A stretch of 7,534 nucleotides of DNA from Myroides sp. (lineage in GTDB: Bacteria > Bacteroidota > Bacteroidia > Flavobacteriales > Flavobacteriaceae), in the NCBI GenBank assembly GCA_018384465.1, contig JAHAYQ010000040.1:1-7534 (forward strand). The letters run 5' to 3'. Below the pieces are notes generated by a model. The model ran no database searches. It saw only the letters and a program-made list of their open reading frames with translations, and had not been told where the DNA came from. Below, piece after piece: positions 6,480-7,534 of the stretch. Each line of letters begins with the position of its first letter. Positions within the stretch are counted from its first letter, which is position 1. The position numbers and the translations under genes are program-made.

Positions 6480-7418
6480 TTAATCTTCAGCACCATACCA
6501 GGGGTGTTTTTGTAATAAACGCACCGTTGGATTGATAAAAAGCAGAAAGAATAAAGAGGTAAACGTATTGCTTATAGTAAAAGCTATAGCTACTTGCATG
6601 GCAGGCTGATCGCTAAAATTGATGGCTATTTGTTCTAAAAATCCAAAAAAAGGAAACATAATTAATACACCAATTACGTTGAATGCCGAAGCTGCCAAAG
6701 CAACTAATTTTGATAGGTTAGAAAATTTTAAACTGATAAGTAAAGCTGTTGAGGTGGTACCGATATTAGCTCCAATAACTATAGGTATAGCCGATTGAAT
6801 GTCAATTGTACCTTGTGATAAAAGGACAATTACCAAACCTACAACTACCGAGCTTGATTGAATAATAATGGTGATAATGACGCCATACAAAATCCCTAAT
6901 AAAGGGTTAGAGGCTTTTGATAAAACTTCAACCAATAGCGGATCGTTTTTAAGAGGTTCCATAGCCTGACTGATGTATCCAAGAGAAAAGAAGATAAAGC
7001 CAAAATAAAAGATTGATTTTCCTGCTACCGAAATACGTGTTGGAATCATACTGATCACCGTACCCAATACAATAAAAAGTGGTCCTAATAAAGAAGAATC
7101 CAGTGATACAATCCACGCGGTAGAAGTTGTTCCTACGTTGGTTCCCAATAAAACCATGATACTGTCACGAAAAGTAATAACGCCCGAGTTTACTAAAGAA
7201 ACCGTTAATGAAGATACTAAGGTACTCGATTGAACGATAGAGGTGAAAATGCCGCCCAACAGAAAGCCACCCAACGGAAAAACCGTGACTTTTTTCATCC
7301 ATTTTGCCAAACGCTCCTGACCAAGATTATCAATTTCTTTACTAAAACTTTGTAAGCCATAAACAAACAAAGTGATCGAAGCAATAATAATAATAATGGT
7401 TTCAAGGTTTTGGGCCAC
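6480..7418 (-). CDS. Na+/phosphate cotransporter (PNaS/NptA family), short form without PhoU domain
   Basis: Inner-membrane sodium:phosphate symporter of the Na/Pi cotransporter family (YjbB/NptA, related to eukaryotic SLC34). The 312 residues contain the two inverted core repeats. Each has a QSS motif (63-65 in FTSIVQSSTLVSSL; 187-189 in IIIQSSSVVVGL) followed by a near-identical loop, GTNVGTTST (92-100) and GANIGTTST (216-224). Family members such as YjbB carry a C-terminal PhoU-like domain and exceed 500 residues. This protein stops just after the second repeat and its last helices, at PWYGAED, so it is only the transport core. The start is GTG at 7418: an in-frame stop lies 12-15 bases upstream with no ATG between, and the next methionine is at residue 41, inside the core. 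A -7 box lies at 7449-7456. Some family members export phosphate, so the direction of transport is uncertain. Confidence 0.9.
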   Translation of the reverse strand: MAQNLETIIIIIASITLFVYGLQSFSKEIDNLGQERLAKWMKKVTVFPLGGFLLGGIFTSIVQSSTLVSSLTVSLVNSGVITFRDSIMVLLGTNVGTTSTAWIVSLDSSLLGPLFIVLGTVISMIPTRISVAGKSIFYFGFIFFSLGYISQAMEPLKNDPLLVEVLSKASNPLLGILYGVIITIIIQSSSVVVGLVIVLLSQGTIDIQSAIPIVIGANIGTTSTALLISLKFSNLSKLVALAASAFNVIGVLIMFPFFGFLEQIAINFSDQPAMQVAIAFTISNTFTSLFFLLFINPTVRLLQKHPWYGAED

Positions 7419-7448
7419 AATTAATGAGTTTTAATATTTTACCTGGCG

Positions 7449-7456
7449 CAAATTTA
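7449..7456 (-). promoter_or_regulatory. -7 promoter element of the Na+/Pi cotransporter gene
   Basis: On the - strand this reads TAAATTTG, a perfect match to TAnnTTTG, 31 bases upstream of the GTG start. The nearest -33 candidate (TTTG read on the - strand, 7484-7481) is 24 bases away, longer than the usual spacing of about 19. A 6-bp inverted repeat (ATTTTA at 7463-7468, TAAAAT at 7473-7478) lies between the two and could be an operator. Confidence 0.5.
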
Positions 7457-7505
7457 ATGATTATTTTACATCTAAAATCTCAAAGCACACAGTTCATGAC
7501 GGTTT

Positions 7506-7534
7506 AAAAGAAAAAGCTGCCTAAAAAGACAGCT
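7506..7534 (-). terminator. leftward intrinsic terminator of a gene beyond the right edge
   Basis: Read leftward, AGCTGTC (7534-7528), a six-base loop and GGCAGCT (7521-7515) form a 7-bp stem, followed by TTTTTCTTTT-type sequence. The pair 7520/7529 is a G-U wobble only in the leftward transcript (C-A in the other), which supports this direction. The stem may extend past the window. It insulates the Na+/Pi cotransporter gene from an upstream - strand gene that is not visible. Confidence 0.7.

Noticed and set aside
1..7534. Possible defence, mobile or biosynthetic system
   Set aside because: All six genes belong to common families. No transposase, integrase, repeat array, toxin-antitoxin pair or compositional break is visible.

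Overview
The window looks like chromosomal core sequence from a flavobacterium (Bacteroidota). It is AT-rich. Two promoters show the Bacteroidota -7 consensus TAnnTTTG or a one-base variant of it, five of the six starts lack a clear Shine-Dalgarno sequence, and several proteins resemble flavobacterial homologues as I remember them. The genus cannot be fixed from the sequence alone.

Layout, left to right. An FtsX/LolC-LolE-type ABC permease gene on the + strand (52-1317) ends at a strong symmetric hairpin terminator (1320-1352). It shares this terminator with a convergent two-gene operon on the - strand: a DUF47/PhoU-like Pit accessory protein (3147-2503), then a Pit-type phosphate permease (2487-1375). 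A 153-bp divergent intergenic region separates that operon from a + strand carboxyltransferase gene of the acyl-CoA carboxylase family (3301-4944). The region holds a Bacteroidota-type promoter for the carboxylase and, for the phosphate operon, a -7 box next to a 28-bp near-palindrome. After a long hairpin (4972-5014) comes a 14-helix MFS exporter of the DHA2/MdtD type (5067-6464), the only gene with a recognisable Shine-Dalgarno sequence. It converges, 15 bp apart, on a short Na+/phosphate cotransporter (7418-6480, - strand). The right edge holds the leftward terminator of a gene outside the window.

Functional theme. The clearest link is inorganic phosphate: a Pit permease with its accessory protein and a separate NptA-type Na+/Pi cotransporter, all on the - strand and only about 3.3 kb apart. 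They share a 16-base AT-rich motif in their upstream regions, which could mean common phosphate-responsive control (inference). The permease, carboxyltransferase and MFS exporter look like unrelated housekeeping or accessory functions.

I see no tRNA, rRNA, CRISPR array, insertion sequence, phage gene or defence system, and no evidence of an undescribed multi-gene system. The most interesting signals are regulatory. No gene-free stretch exceeds 300 bases.
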